A stretch of DNA of 64,000 bases from Gigaspora rosea (taxonomy: Eukaryota > Glomeromycota > Glomeromycetes > Diversisporales > Gigasporaceae), in NCBI GenBank assembly GCA_003550325.1, contig QKWP01000043.1, forward strand, positions 189,341 to 253,340, given 5' to 3'. Below, one piece after another: positions 1 to 12,060 of the stretch. Both the position numbers and the translations under genes were made by a program. Position 1 is the stretch's first letter; every line of letters begins with the position of its first letter. Below the pieces are notes generated by a model. The model made no database searches and was not told the origin of the DNA. It saw only the letters and a program-made list of their open reading frames with translations.

Positions 1-444
1 TACTTGTCAGTGCACGGACCCTAACTTTTCGTGTAATAGCATATTTTAAATTTTTTGGATGATCATTTTCCGTGCAGTTTCCGTGCAGCGATTATGCTAC
101 TCGTGTTTACCCATATATAATTCCGTATTTATGTGTGTACTTACGTGTACCGATTTCTCATAGGGATGAGTGTTGCTATGAAAACAAAAATTTAAATATA
201 AAATTTTTACATTAGAGAATACGTTTTTTTTTTTAATTGAATAATCAAAATAACAAAGGTAATTAGTAAAAAAAAACTAATTAATCAGCACCATCCAAAT
301 TATTAATAAATATTATCACGTAATGCAACATGATTTATTTATGTGATCATTTACTAGTTCAATACATAAAAATTCAGTAACGTAATAGCAATAGCCTTAA
401 AATCTTAAAATAAATCTAATAAATCTTAAAATTATTGTGCCAAC
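1..444. repeat. Duplicated flank block, no gene seen
   Basis: AT-rich DNA without a credible reading frame. Much of it recurs near 6600-6840 and 14700-14990, for example the stretch around 165-230 that reappears at 14752-14815. I read it as flank of the tandem BTB-TLDc array, duplicated together with the genes. It ends at the target site of the hAT-like element that follows. Confidence 0.6.
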
Positions 445-1030
445 TAGTGATGCGAATGGCTAGAGCCGAGCCGTGAGCTGAACAGCTAAGCTGGGCCGAT
501 CATCGGCTCGGCTATGGGTCTACTAATAAGGCATTGGCTCCAAAAATTGCTTGGTTGAAGCCGATCATCAACTCGGCTATGGGTCTACTAATAAAGTATT
601 GGCTCCTATTAGCCAATAATAGATATTCTAGTATCGTGAATTAAATTATGTTCAACTTTATCGTGCTTTTTTTTTTATTTCGTTGATATTTTTATTGATA
701 TTTTTAAAGATTATCCTTTATTGTTACATGCTTCAGGTTTTTTTTTTTATTCATTATATTCGAATCGATCTTTATCTTTACTTTGTTCAACATCTAAGAA
801 AATTGGTTGTATTAAGAAAAAGTAGATACCGAAGTATTTCAAGCTTATTTTTTACCAAATTTGCAGCTCAGCTTCAGATCGGCTTATAAATGGTGATCGG
901 CTTATAAATGGCTCGGCTTGAGGGTAATTGGCTTATAAACGGCTCAGCTCTGGATATAGAGCCGAAGGATCAGCTCAGCTTAGTAAATGTTAGCTGTGAG
1001 CCGAGCCGAGCCGAGCCGTTCGCATCACTA
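445..1030. mobile_element. Non-autonomous hAT-like element (586 bp)
   Basis: The ends are inverted repeats (TAGTGATGCGAA at left, TTCGCATCACTA at right), with subterminal GAGCC/GGCTC motifs repeated on both sides. An exact 8-bp duplication GTGCCAAC lies at 437-444 and 1031-1038. TIRs starting TAG and 8-bp duplications are hAT hallmarks. Paralogous blocks at 6837-6844 (GTGCCAAC) and 14992-14999 (GCGCCAAC) carry the site once, so they act as empty sites. No transposase is encoded; the short open frames inside look like chance. Confidence 0.88.
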
Positions 1031-1319
1031 GTGCCAACATATCGATCTTGTGAATTAACTTTCAGGAAACAACTGAGCTTATTTGAATTCCGTATCAAGG
1101 TCGACTAATTAAAATTTATGATGGAAAAAATTTTCGATTAAATAAATTATATTAATATAGTTATAACACTGATTTCGCAAAAATTAAGAATAATTTAAAA
1201 GAAAACAAACATTACGACTAAACGATTAATTTTATTCGAGATAAAAACTGTAAAATTATTATTAATCTGATTTTAAACTATAATAATATGTTATTATTCA
1301 AGATATGAATTGAAAATAA

Positions 1320-2761
1320 AACTTTTAGGACTTTTTACTAATAGGAATATTTCATATACATCCACTGAAAAATGTGAATAAAATCCAGCATCATAAATGT
1401 ATAATTTGTTTTTCATATAATTCTTGCCTATGATAACTTGTCCTATCTTAATTAAAACCATTTGATATAACTAAATTATATCCTCCACCAAATAATTGGC
1501 CATATCTTGAATGCAAATGCTGGTCATATTACACGACTTAAAATAGAATTTTTAATGGCACCATTTTTCAATGAAAAATAACTCTATCATTATAATTTCT
1601 ATTACTAAGTTTAATAAGATTAACTTGTTTATCCGAACCGATAGGATTATAATCATCAAGAATTTCATCAGTACCTTTAACCTTCATAACTACAACAGGT
1701 TGCGTTTACTTATCACATCAATTTGAAAATGTTCTTTTCAAACCACTCTAGTTCCACGAAGAAGTAATTTAAATTCATACGGATTATTTGTTAAGGAATA
1801 TGTATTTTTTTTTATCAATCCATGAAGCAATTCCTCGGCATGTGCTTCATTGATAACTGTTGAAAATGGTTCTTATTTCTAGTTGGTAATGTTGGTGCTA
1901 AAATTTTACGTGATGAGGGTATCGTTGATGATGCCGATTTGACGACATAAACTTTATTGCTATATCATTCCAAAGAACTTTTTTTAGGATTTGTTGCATT
2001 ATCGATAATATCATTATCAGATATATAAAATGTCTTTAAAGCTAAAAAAATTCTCGAGGTATAGGTCAGGGTTTTGAACAGTCCCCTATTCAATAACATA
2101 GTTCCATTACTTATTTCACTTGTAAATCATCTGGCAAATGAGTGAGACTAACTCATTTTCTTGAATAGTGATAAATTCTTCTGAATCAAAAATCATATCA
2201 GGGTACATAATTGCATCATTTTTGTAATTCTTGAAGTTTGTTATTCTGGTAGCTTTTTTGATAAATGCTAGTAAAATTTAAGAGAAGTTAATGAGCCTCC
2301 GTTTCAATTAAATATTGGTTTTACTAATTCATCGAAAAAAAATTCGCGAGCAATGAGCATAAGCTCAAAAATAAGTGATGCATTATGGTTTCATGTAAGA
2401 ATGTTTCTCAATTGATATACCTTTGCATAAAATTAATTTATATTTTAGATTGCTTTTTTTTTTTTTTTTTGCAACATGATATAAATCAGAATATAAAATA
2501 ACTAACTTGTTAATAATTTCAAATTATGCATAGAAATATTTTTTAAATCAAGTGTTTTAATGTTATTCTTGTCTTTACTAATATTTGCCAATTCATTACG
2601 AAAGTATAAAGATCTGTATCTTAAAATTGTTGAATGCAAATGGAATTTTTTAGTACTGTATATGGTGATTGATCAACTTTAATGACTAAATTAAAATCTT
2701 CTTTGTCATCAAGAAGTTCAAGATAATTATCTGAAAGTTTTTCAAGTAATTTTACTGTCTT
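1320..2761 (-). pseudogene. BTB-BACK-TLDc pseudogene, copy A
   Basis: Minus-strand homology to the two intact copies runs through all three domains. BTB lies near 2500-2761, BACK near 2100-2400 and TLDc near 1320-1960. The codon matching the family start ATG (2759-2761) reads AAG, so the start is lost. The BTB, BACK and TLDc parts are then broken by several indels, and no long frame survives. It resembles copies C and E more than the better preserved copies B, D, F, G and H, which suggests an older subfamily. It is a decayed duplicate rather than a gene with unusual introns, because the lesions fall inside conserved domain motifs. Confidence 0.85.
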
Positions 2762-4130
2762 CTTAAATCAGTATAAATTCAAAATATGTATCGTTTGATT
2801 AACGTCAATCTAAATAATGCCCAGAATTTTCCTGAATTCGTCTACATTGCATGTTTGGCGATGTCATTGAGGCACGGGAAGCCCGTTTTTAAAATATCGT
2901 TGGACAAAGCACTTTAGAGCCATGCTTATGGCAAGTGCCCTTAAGGGTATTCTCAAGCAGCACACCCGATGTGATTAGCTAGTGATTGAGACAGTATTTA
3001 ACTATAATAATTAGACCATTGTTGTTGACCTAGTATGGTGATAGTATAATTGAATTATCTTTCTCAATGTGATTAATTTATGATTGTGTTGATTATCAAG
3101 TATTACAAAATATTGATTGTGATTGCAATAGATACTTGTGAAACATCTTTATTATTATCGCCTTTAATCATAGTGATTATTATTTTTACATATTGAATAA
3201 AAAAAAAATTGAAAACGATGAGTCAACAAAAGGAAAAATCAATCTACAAAAATTCCAAATTCTGGTTCTTTTTCAGCATTTACTCGAGCCAACAAAATAC
3301 AAAAACGAGCCTTTCTTTTTTATTATGACGTAGATTTTTATCATAACTGTTAATTAATAGGTAATAATTCATTGAAGTTGGGTAACGATAATGATGTACT
3401 TGAGCAATTATTTCTTCTAATCAATCAATGAAGATTTTCGACCAATAAGTGAAACTTTATGAAAAAAAGTACGGCTAGGCCTCCCACACTTGTTGAATAG
3501 AATGATAAATATCCTTGATCAGTTCAACATCTTTAATAAAATTAAAAAAAATTTCTTAAACTTTCTTGTTGTGGTTTATTCATTGAAATAACCAATTTTT
3601 TTACTATTAAATTTAGTCACTGTCTTAAATGTGAATTTGAAAATAATGGAGTTGTTTACAATCAACTAATTTGCATAAATTTCTGCATATATTTTATACC
3701 GAAATTTTTTTTCAAAATGACACATATTACATATTATGCTGTCACAACTTAAAAAAAAAGGAAATAATTATTTTTATAAATACTTTTTGAATCTAGACCT
3801 GCGCAACAGATGGCATTAAATAAACGCGATTTTGAAAAAAAATATCATTTACTGTATTTAACTTTCCCTCTATATTGCATATCATTTGATCTGTCTAATG
3901 TAATTTATGCAACATTATTTTTATCATCGCATGACAATTTATTCACGCTAATCAATTGGATAAAACATTTAAGTATCAAGGTACTGTATTTGAAATAAGT
4001 CAAACAAAGTTTGCAATTATTTACAGTCATTTATTTTAATTTGCATTGAATATGTGAAATAATCATTTATAAACTGGGATATTTTGAAATCATTACGGCG
4101 TGTTTGTGAATTTGACTAAAATTTAAACCC
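2762..4130. repeat. Duplicated 5' flank block of copy A
   Basis: About 1.35 kb without genes that recurs almost in full at 8239-9510 upstream of copy C, and in parts at 16718-17240 and 31480-32330. It contains the same ordered landmarks (a GGCACGGGA stretch near 2870, a TTGATTGTGATTGCAAT stretch near 3113, and a stretch starting ACTGTATTTAACTTTCCCTC near 3851). No coding potential is supported. It is part of the duplicated unit. Confidence 0.7.
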
Positions 4131-4180
4131 CACTTGATTTTCTAATTATTAAATTAGGAGGTAAAATTTCATATTCTGGT

Positions 4181-4257
4181 TAGAGATGCAAAAACAGCTC
4201 ATCGGCTCTATTTATTATACTAAATATACATGCCGATCGAGCTGTTTTGCATCACTA
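4181..4257. mobile_element. Miniature hAT-like element (77 bp)
   Basis: Left end TAGAGATGCAAAA and right end TTTTGCATCACTA are inverted repeats, followed inward by inverted CAGCTC/GAGCTG and CGGC/GCCG. The flanks ATTCTGGT (4173-4180) and ATTCTGTT (4258-4265) are a nearly exact 8-bp duplication. Related copies sit at the same relative position in other units (12209-12298, 22964-23044, and truncated at 40434-40489). The units at about 20430 and 29775 lack it. Confidence 0.8.
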
Positions 4258-4837
4258 ATTCTGTTCAATGCTTAAAAAGCCCCGTAACTTTATAGCTTTA
4301 AAAATCATAATACAGTAATTCTTGTGAACTGCCTTTCGGGAAATTGAGGGGTTGCAGAATTAAAGTGCATGATTCGGATTTTGATAGAAATAGATGCCTT
4401 ATTTACTTTCAAATAAGCGACGTTTTAAGTTTATTTCATTTTCCGTAATTCGAAATTATAATTTTGATGAGGGTCTCCAAAACTCCCATTTCATTTTCTG
4501 ATTTCAAAATTTTAAAACACAAATAAGATTTTTAATACCTCCACTTATTTCTGAAAATACGTTAACTCCTCATTATTTGAATTTCATTCCAAGATTGATT
4601 AATTAAAATTTATGTTTGAAAATAACATTTTAGTTAAATATATTAGGTCTGAGCATTTATAATACAAATTTCGCAAAAATAATATAAATTAATAGAAGAC
4701 AGTCACCACAACCAAATGTAATAATTTTAAAATAGCAAAATTATTATTAGTTTTAAGATAACAATGTTAACAGAGTCGATTATTACTCACAATATTGATA
4801 AAGCAATTTATCCAGTGAATTAATTAGCATAAAACTC
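4258..4837. repeat. Duplicated 3' flank block of copy B
   Basis: Gene-free DNA downstream of copy B. It is duplicated downstream of copy D (12299-12884), near copy G (23045-24290, rearranged) and at 41811-42137 continuing at 51239. Landmarks include a GCCTTTCGGGAAATTGAGG stretch and a run of A-rich sequence before the TLDc stop. No independent function is seen. Confidence 0.6.
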
Positions 4838-6374
4838 TTAGGTTTTTTTAATAATCTGGAGTATTTCATATTCTTCCACTGAAAAATATGAATATCTATC
4901 ACTTGCAAATGTAGATGCAGTTCTAATTTGTTTTCCATACGATTTTTGTTTATGCCAACAGTTTCTATTTTGACTAAAATCATTCGACATGGCTAAATCA
5001 AAGCCAAGACCAAATACTGGGCCATAACAATCATTAAAACAAAAAATTGCTTGTACTGGTCGTATTACACGACTTAAAATAGAATTTTGAATGGTACCAT
5101 TTTTCAATGAAAAAATAAAGCTATCATTGCAATTTCTAAAATTATTAATAACTGATTTATCCCAACCGACAGGATTATAACCACCAATAATTTCATCAGT
5201 ACCTTTAACCTTCATAACTACAACAAGATGTGTTTGCTTGTCACATAAATTCCAAAATGAATCTTTGGTAAAACCATCTCTAGTTCCACGAAGAAGTAAT
5301 TTAAATTCATATGGATTATTTGTTAAGGAATATGTATTTTCTTTTTTATCAACCCATGAAGCAATTTCTGCTGCATGCGCTTCATTGATAACTGTTGAAA
5401 ATGGATCGGTATTTCTAACAGGTAATGTTGGTGTTAAAATTTTACGAGGTGGGAGAATTATTGATGATACTTGTCTATTTGGTGACATAAACTTTCTTGT
5501 TATATCATCCCAAAGATCATTTTCTAAGATCTGTTTATATGGTTGTACACTATCGATAACTTCATCACTAGACATCTGAAAATAACGAATATGGGGTAAA
5601 CAATTTTGTAAAGTAGTCTTTAATGCCAGAAAATTCTCATGGGTCCAGGTTTAAGAGTCGGATGGTAGGCCAGGATTTTGAGCAATACCCCATTTAATAA
5701 CATTATTCCAAATTTTTATTTCTTCCATTTGTAAATCATCTCGACTAATAAGTGAGACTAATGCATTTTCTTGAATCGTTATAAGGTCTTCAGAATCAAA
5801 AATCTTTTCAGGATATTTTACCATAATATCATTGCACCATTTTTGTAATCCTTGAAGTTTGTTATTCTCGAAACTTTTTTGATAAATACGAGTAAAATTT
5901 AAGCGAAGCCAATGAGCTTCCTTTTCAATTAAATGAGTTTCAAGGTACTTTGCTAATTCATCAAAAAAAAATTCGCAAGCAATGAGCATAAGCTCAAAAA
6001 TAAATGATGCATTATGGTTTTCAATTAAGAATATTCCTCCATAGATATATCTTTGTATAAAATTAATTTAGATTTTAGATTTCTTTTTGTAACATGATAT
6101 AAATGCAAAATAAAATAACTTACTTGATAATAATTTCAAATTGTTGTATAGAAACATTTTTTAAATCAATTGTTTTAATGTTATTCTTGTCTTTACTAAT
6201 ATTTGCCAATTCATTACGAAAATATAAAGATCTGTATCTTAAAATTGCTGAATGTGCTTGGAATATTTTAGTGTTTGGTGATTCACCAACTTTAATGATT
6301 ATGTTAAAATCTTCTTTGTCATCAAGAAGTCCAAGATAATTATCAGAAAGTTTTTCAAGGAATTTTACTGTCAT
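4838..6374 (-). pseudogene. BTB-BACK-TLDc gene, copy B, one nonsense codon
   Basis: Exon 1 (6374-6124) starts with the family N-terminus MTVKFLEKL and carries BTB. A 73-bp intron (6123-6051, GTAAGT donor) precedes exon 2 (6050-4838) with BACK and TLDc. The frame is continuous apart from one TAA at 5653-5651, where other copies have AAA (Lys) in the motif PSDSKNW. Everything downstream, including the TLDc motifs LLLRGTRDGFT and GGYNPVGW, remains in frame. An in-frame ATG at 6479 would add 35 residues, but the ATG at 6374 matches the intact copies. As read, the product ends within or just after BACK and lacks TLDc. A sequencing error, or a recent nonsense mutation in an otherwise selected copy, are both possible. 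Confidence 0.9.
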
Positions 6375-6479
6375 CTTAAATGAGTGTAAAATCTTAACAT
6401 CATCTAAATAGCGCCCAAATTTATTGAATTGGCCGACATTGCATGTAACGTTTGACGGTGTAACGTAGAAGCTATGCAT

Positions 6480-7099
6480 TAGGAATATCCACGAACCTTA
6501 TTTACCGTTTCGAAATGTGAATCTTAAAATAATTCATGTTACATTTAACTTTCCAGAAATTACATCCGTTTCGAGATCAAATTTCGAGGATAACATAACT
6601 TATAATCCTTAGGACTAAACCGGTGAGATCTCTGAAAATAATTTGTTCCAGAATATATGGGTAGAAATAAAAAAAACAAACCAATTCATCAGCATCATCC
6701 AAATTATTAATAAATATCGTCACGTAAATTTATTTTGTGTGATCGTTTTCTAGTTCAATACATAAAAGTCCCGTAACTTAATAGCAATAACCTTAAAAAT
6801 CTTAAAATAAATCTTAAAATAAATCTTAAGATTATTGTGCCAACATATCGGTCTTGTGAACTACCTTTCAGGAAACAACTGAGCTTATTTGAAATCCGTA
6901 TCAAGGTCGACTAATTAAAATTTATGATGGAAAAAAAATTTCGATTAAATAGATTATATTAGTATTTCGCAAAAATTAAGAATAATTTAAAAGAAAACAA
7001 ACATTACGACTAAACGATTAATTTTATTCGAGATAAAAACGCAAAATTATTATTAATCTGATTTTAAACTATAATAATATATATATTAATATTCAAAAT
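6480..7099. repeat. Duplicated flank block with hAT empty site
   Basis: Gene-free DNA between copies B and C. It is similar to 1-444 joined to 1031-1319 and to 14500-15280. The site GTGCCAAC occurs once at 6837-6844, where the first unit has the 586-bp hAT-like element, so this block preserves the pre-insertion state. Confidence 0.7.
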
Positions 7100-8238
7100 A
7101 TAAATTGGAATAAAACTTTTAGGACTTTTTACTAATCAGGAATATTTCATATACATCCACTGAAAAATGTGATCCCATAAACTCGAGAATGGTTCTTTGG
7201 TAAAACCATCTCTAGTTCTTCGCAGAATTAATATGGATTGTTATATTTGTTAAGGAATATGATTTTGTTTTTTATCAACCCATGAAGCAATTTCTTCGGC
7301 ATGTACTTCAGTGATAACTGTCAAAAATGGGTCTTATTTCTAGTTGGCAATGTTGATACTTGTCAATTTGGCGACATAAACCTTGTTGTTATATCGTTCC
7401 AAAGATTTTTTTTAAGGATTTATTGCATTAACGATAATATCATTACCAGATATATGAAATAGCGGATATGAGATAAACAATTTTGTAAAGTGGTCTTTAA
7501 AGCTAGTAAAATTCTCGTGGTACAAGTTTTTAGGATCGGATGGTAGATCAGGGTTTTGAGCAATCCCCTATTCAATAATATAATATAATTCCAAATTTTT
7601 ACTTTTTTAACTTGTAAATCATCTGGCAAATGAGTGAGACTAACTCATTTCCTTGAATAGTGATAAATTTTTCTAAAATCCAAAATCGTATCAGGTACTT
7701 TACTACAAACATAATTGCATCATTTTTGTAATTCTTGAAGTTTGTTATTTCTGGAGCTTTTTTGATAAATGCTAGTAAAATTTAAGAGAAGTCAATGAGC
7801 TTCCATTTCAATTAAATATTGTTTCAAGGTACTTTGCTAATTCATCGGAAAAAAATTCGCAAGCAATGAACATAAGCTCAAAATGCATTATGGTTTCCAT
7901 GTAAGAATATTTCTCTATAGATATACCTTTGCATAAAATTAACTTATATTTTAGATTTCTTTTTGTAACATAATATAAATCGGAATATAAAATAATTAAC
8001 TTGTAATAATTTCGAATTGTTATATAGGAATATTTTTTAAATCAAGTGTTTTAATGTTATTCTTGTCTTTACTAATATTTGCCAATTCATAAAGATCTGT
8101 ATCTAAAATTGCTGAATGTACTTGGAATATTTTAGTATATGGTGATTGATCAGCTTTAATAACTAAATTAAAATCTTCTTTGTCATCAAGAAGTTCAAGA
8201 TAATTATTTGAAAGTTTTTCAAGGAATTTTACTGTCAT
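7100..8238 (-). pseudogene. BTB-BACK-TLDc pseudogene, copy C
   Basis: The family start codon is present at 8238-8236 and the BTB exon reads MTVKFLEKLSNNYLELLDD. It then loses conserved residues (the usual ILRYRSLYFRNEL is collapsed near 8075-8105). BACK and TLDc are recognisable in fragments, but most of the C-terminal half of TLDc is deleted: homology jumps at about 7172 from the extreme 3' end to the middle of the domain. Many indels interrupt the frame. It is one of the three most decayed copies, with A and E, and is unlikely to make a functional protein. Confidence 0.85.
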
Positions 8239-9510
8239 CTTAAATGTGTGTAAAATCATCCTTTGATTAACGTCAATCTAAATAATGCCCAGAATTTCCT
8301 GAATTGCATGTTTGATGATGTCATTGAGGCACGGGACGCCATTTTTTAAAATATCGTTGAACAAACACTTTAGAGCCATGCTTATATAAATGCCCTTAAG
8401 GTATTCTCAAGCAGCACACTCGATGTGATTAGCTAGTGACTGAGACTGTTTTTAACTATTATAATTAGATCATTGTTGTGGTGATAGTATAATTGAATTA
8501 TCTTTCTAAATGTGATTAATTTATGATTGTGTTGATTTCTCAAGTATTACAAAATATTGATTGTGATTGCAATCGATACTTGAGAAACATCTTTATTATT
8601 ATTGCCTTTTAGTGATTATTACTTTTATATATCGAATAAAAAAAAAAAATGAAAACGATGAGTCAACGAAAGGAAAAATCAATCTACAAAAATTCCAATA
8701 TTCGGGTTCTTTTTCAGCATTTACTCGAACCAACAAAATACAAAAACAGCCTTTTTTTAGTTTGCCGTAGATTTTTATCATAGCTGCAAAGTAATAAGGT
8801 AATAGTTCGTTGACGTTGGCTTAAGCAATTAATTCTTCTAATCAATCAATGAAGATTTTCGACCAATAAGTGAACCTTTATGAAAAAAGGACGTCTAGTT
8901 TTCCAACTTGTATTGAATAGAATAATTAATACCTTTGATCAATTAAACGATCTTTCATAAAATTAATAAATCTTTCTTAAACTTTCTTGTTGTCGTTTAT
9001 TCATTGAAATAATCCATTTTTTTACTATTAAATTTAGTCACTGTCTCAAATGTGAATTTGAAAATAATGGAGTTATTTACAATCGACTAATTTGCATTTC
9101 AAAATGACACATATTACATATTATGCTGTCTCAACTTAAAAAAAAGGAATTATAATTATTTTTATAAATACTTATTGAATCTAGACATGCGCAACAGATG
9201 ACATTAAATAAACTCGATTTTGAAAAAAATATCATTTACTGTATTTAACTTTCCCTCTATATTGCATATCATTTGATCTGTCTAATGTAATTTATGCAGC
9301 ATTATTTTTATCATCGCACGACAATTTATTCACGCTAATTAATTGGATAAAACATTTAAGTATCAAGGTATTTGAAATAAGTCAAACAAGATCGCAATTA
9401 TTTACAGTCATTTATTTTAATTTGCATTGAATATGTGAAATAATCATTTATAAACTGGGATATTTTGAAATCATTACGGCGTGTTTGTGAATTTGACTAA
9501 GATTTAAACG
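8239..9510. repeat. Duplicated 5' flank block of copy C
   Basis: Parallel to 2762-4130 over nearly its whole length, with small indels. The open frames on both strands near 8567-8781 are overlapping, low-complexity and not conserved as protein, so I do not call a gene. Confidence 0.7.
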
Positions 9511-9990
9511 CCTTCCCGATCTATAATAAACAATGCGTTTATCCATTTTCCCATTATCACAACCCATTTTTACAATCCAGATAACTTTTATTGTTAAGAA
9601 ATGCAAAATTAATAATTTGTGACGACCGGAGACTAGTAATATTGACGGTTTTTTATATCAATTTTGTGATAACAAGGAATTTAAAAGTTCATTTATGGTT
9701 TCAAGATATACCACCGAAAAGTAATTACTTCTTCATAAGACTTCTATTTAATTGTAAATCCATGTGATAATTTGAATTTTCTTTATCGATTACATCTTTA
9801 ATATTTTAAATATTTTTAAAATAATTTTAGACAAAAATCATTCATATATACTTTATTTGTTAAGTTATTTCTATTATACTGTAAATATATCACAGAATAA
9901 TAAAATATAAAGCATAAAATCAAATAATTTATTATGTAAGGTTTCTAATCATTAAATCAGTACATCTTTAACCGTTGCACGTGGCAATTA
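9511..9990. repeat. Duplicated block shared with 17241-17810 and 33040-33560
   Basis: It contains landmarks such as TCTATAATAAACAAT followed by CCATTTTCCCATTAT, found in the same order in the two other places. No coding frame is supported. It appears to be part of the larger duplicated unit. Confidence 0.65.
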
Positions 9991-10039
9991 AAAAAGGTAA
10001 ATTCAATGTAAAAATAAACTTAATTCGTGAAATTAAAAA

Positions 10040-10640
10040 TTTGGGTTAGAGCCTTAACGTTAGAATCTATAGGGTTAGAGTGATGCTTACTATATGTAAA
10101 ATTTCATTCCCGTCATTTTTAATTAGTGCACCAAGACAGGTTTATACACTCGTTTTCTTGTATTTTTTCTTTTTACGTTTTTTTTTGTTTTTCTTCGCTT
10201 TGCTCACATGTCGGGCTGATCCGGGATAATCCCATTTTACGTTCTCCGATTGGCTAATTTCCCTTTTTGGATTTGTATCACTCGCGCAAATAAGTTAAAA
10301 TTCGTGTCAGAGCCTGTTTAGCATTAGGGTGTGGGTTAAGATTAGGATCAACGTAGGTAAAATTGCCTTCCCGACATTTTTTTATTAATGGTCCAAGATA
10401 GGTTTAGAATCCGTTTTTATGTTGTGTTTTTTTTGTTTTTTGACTTCATCGGGCTGATCCGTGTAAACTAAATTTCGCGACTCCGTTTGTTTATTTACAC
10501 GAAAATGTCACGTGGCACATGGCTTTGGTTCCGGCTTTGTTTAAATTATCCTGGGTAGACCCTTTTTGGTTCATTGATTAGTGCAGCATAATTACGTAAT
10601 TTTTCCTAATTTATCAAAATCATGTGATAATGTAAAACAA
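10040..10640. repeat. Fragment related to the interior of the 40575-41810 element
   Basis: This stretch includes TGTCGGGCTGATCCGGGAT near 10208 and a second CGGGCTGATCCG near 10449. Its part near 10100-10140 matches, in inverted orientation, the segment at about 41085-41150 inside the 1.24-kb element. It is probably a fragment or relative of that transposon. The GC content is higher than in the surroundings. No protein is evident. Confidence 0.5.
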
Positions 10641-10970
10641 TAGATGTATCAAAAAATATATATAAGGAGCTCTTTTTGCCTTACTCAACACTACACTTTT
10701 CACCCACACACATTTTACACCTTTATACTTGCTGATATGCTGTTGCTAAAAGATAAGTAACGATCTCCCGTTAATTTATTAACACACCGCTTCTGAGCGT
10801 TCCTGGATCCATGCGGTAGTAAGCACAGCCGGAACACGTGATTCGTCTGGGGGAGACTGTTTGAAGACCGTTGGGATGGTTTTCAGGGTATAGTCTCTCA
10901 CTACCAAGTGCTGACAGTAGGCGTCTTGTTGAGGCACCCAAGGGTCTCTTCGATTACTTACAAATTCTAA
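10641..10970. other. Unassigned segment, TATA-like box and GC-richer tail
   Basis: The sequence TATATATAAGGAGC near 10662 is followed about 30 bp later by a pyrimidine-rich CTTACTCAACACTACACTTTTCAC region, the layout of a Pol II core promoter. About 250 bp of markedly GC-richer DNA follow (10780-10950) without a long frame. It could be the end of a retroelement (an LTR or a 5' leader) or a non-coding transcript. I did not find tRNA A or B boxes or a 5S rRNA match. No second copy is visible in the window. Confidence 0.3.
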
Positions 10971-11506
10971 ACTTTTATTAGGTCAAAATTCGATTCCGTT
11001 CAGAGTTTGGTTCGGCTTTATTTCTTTTATAAGTTAAACTTAATTTTCACTTATAAAAAAAAATAAACCATCCAAACTCGTCGGTTTATTCGGTGCTAAC
11101 TAAAGAAATTTAATCTTTTAAAATTATAGATAGAATTTGTATTATGTTGTATTGTTATATTTTGTATTATTTATTTTATAATTTTATCATCGCTATTTCG
11201 TATAAATAAACTTAATATTATACTTTGTATATAAAAAAATTATTCAAGTATATTGCAATGATTAAAAAAAAAAAAAATTGGTCAAGAAAATTTAAGTTTA
11301 TTAGTTGATTTTTTAAAGAATTTACCTTTACGGGACGTAGTAAATTATAACCAATTTTTGAAAAACTAACCAACACGGGGCAACTGTGAATTTCTAAAGC
11401 TGAAACACTGAATTTAATTATATCTATTTAAAAAGCATACAATCAATTGCCCTACAATCATTTATTCGGTAGGCTTGCTTTTTTGTGCAAAATTTTATGC
11501 ATTATA

Positions 11507-11577
11507 TGGGGTGGAGTCAATAGAAATGGGACAAATTTATTAGATAGATTTGTCCCATTTCTATTGACTTCACCCCA
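11507..11577. mobile_element. Palindromic Tc1/mariner-like MITE (71 bp)
   Basis: Nearly perfect palindrome: TGGGGTG at the left end, CACCCCA at the right, and arms that pair almost to the centre. It is flanked by TA at 11505-11506 and 11578-11579. The same locus in two other duplicated blocks (near 22308 and 39700) reads straight through with a single TA, which are empty sites. A TA duplication and short palindromic structure fit a Tc1/mariner-type MITE. Confidence 0.85.
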
Positions 11578-11629
11578 TATTTAATATTTGTTTTTTTTTT
11601 TTTTTGATGAAGGAAAAATAATATAATGC

Positions 11630-12060
11630 AATGAATTTGAACCATGTTTTATAAAATCTTGAATTCGTTCGTACTTTACTCTTATTATTACATATCAGTC
11701 AACCGGGCTAGTTACATTTCGGATACTTTGAAGTCATCATTAATAGGTATCGTATAAGCGAGAAATGACGTTTGTAGGCATATTTCGAAACTCGATTCTT
11801 CAAAATTAGCTTACATAGCCTTGAATATGCGTTCTTGATCGTACCGAATAACGCGCAAACTAATATATATAACTTGTAATTTATCGTTGCGACCAATGAT
11901 ATCAGTCAATCCTTCATAAGTGTATCCGTACAATTGCACTTTTCCTCTATATCATTTGATCATAATATAATTATATTTACCGTCACATAATTTCCTTAAT
12001 TCGCGCTAATCCAGTGGAAAAAAAAACAAGTCATACAAGTTTATTATTTTATTTACAGTA
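11630..12060. repeat. Duplicated block shared with 22330-22860 and 39720-40270
   Basis: Three copies occur in the window with the same landmarks (TACTTTACTCTTATTATTAC, then AATAGGTATCGTATAA). The short minus-strand frame at 11708-11896 is not preserved in the other copies, which argues against a gene. Confidence 0.7.

Noticed and set aside
683-1108. Two open frames inside and beside the first hAT-like element
   Set aside because: They fall in TIR-bounded non-autonomous DNA and read through GAGCC/GGCTC repeats; not protein-like.
5238-5579. Plus-strand frames opposite the TLDc exons (also 13338-13634, 18561-18755, 34259-34453)
   Set aside because: They recur only because they are antisense to the conserved TLDc linker on the minus strand; no independent features.
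8567-8781. Overlapping frames on both strands upstream of copy C
   Set aside because: Located in the duplicated 5' flank block; the frames are broken in the parallel copy at 3100-3340.
10780-10960. Possible tRNA or 5S rRNA gene in a GC-rich patch
   Set aside because: No cloverleaf, no A/B box spacing and no 5S-like sequence could be found by eye.
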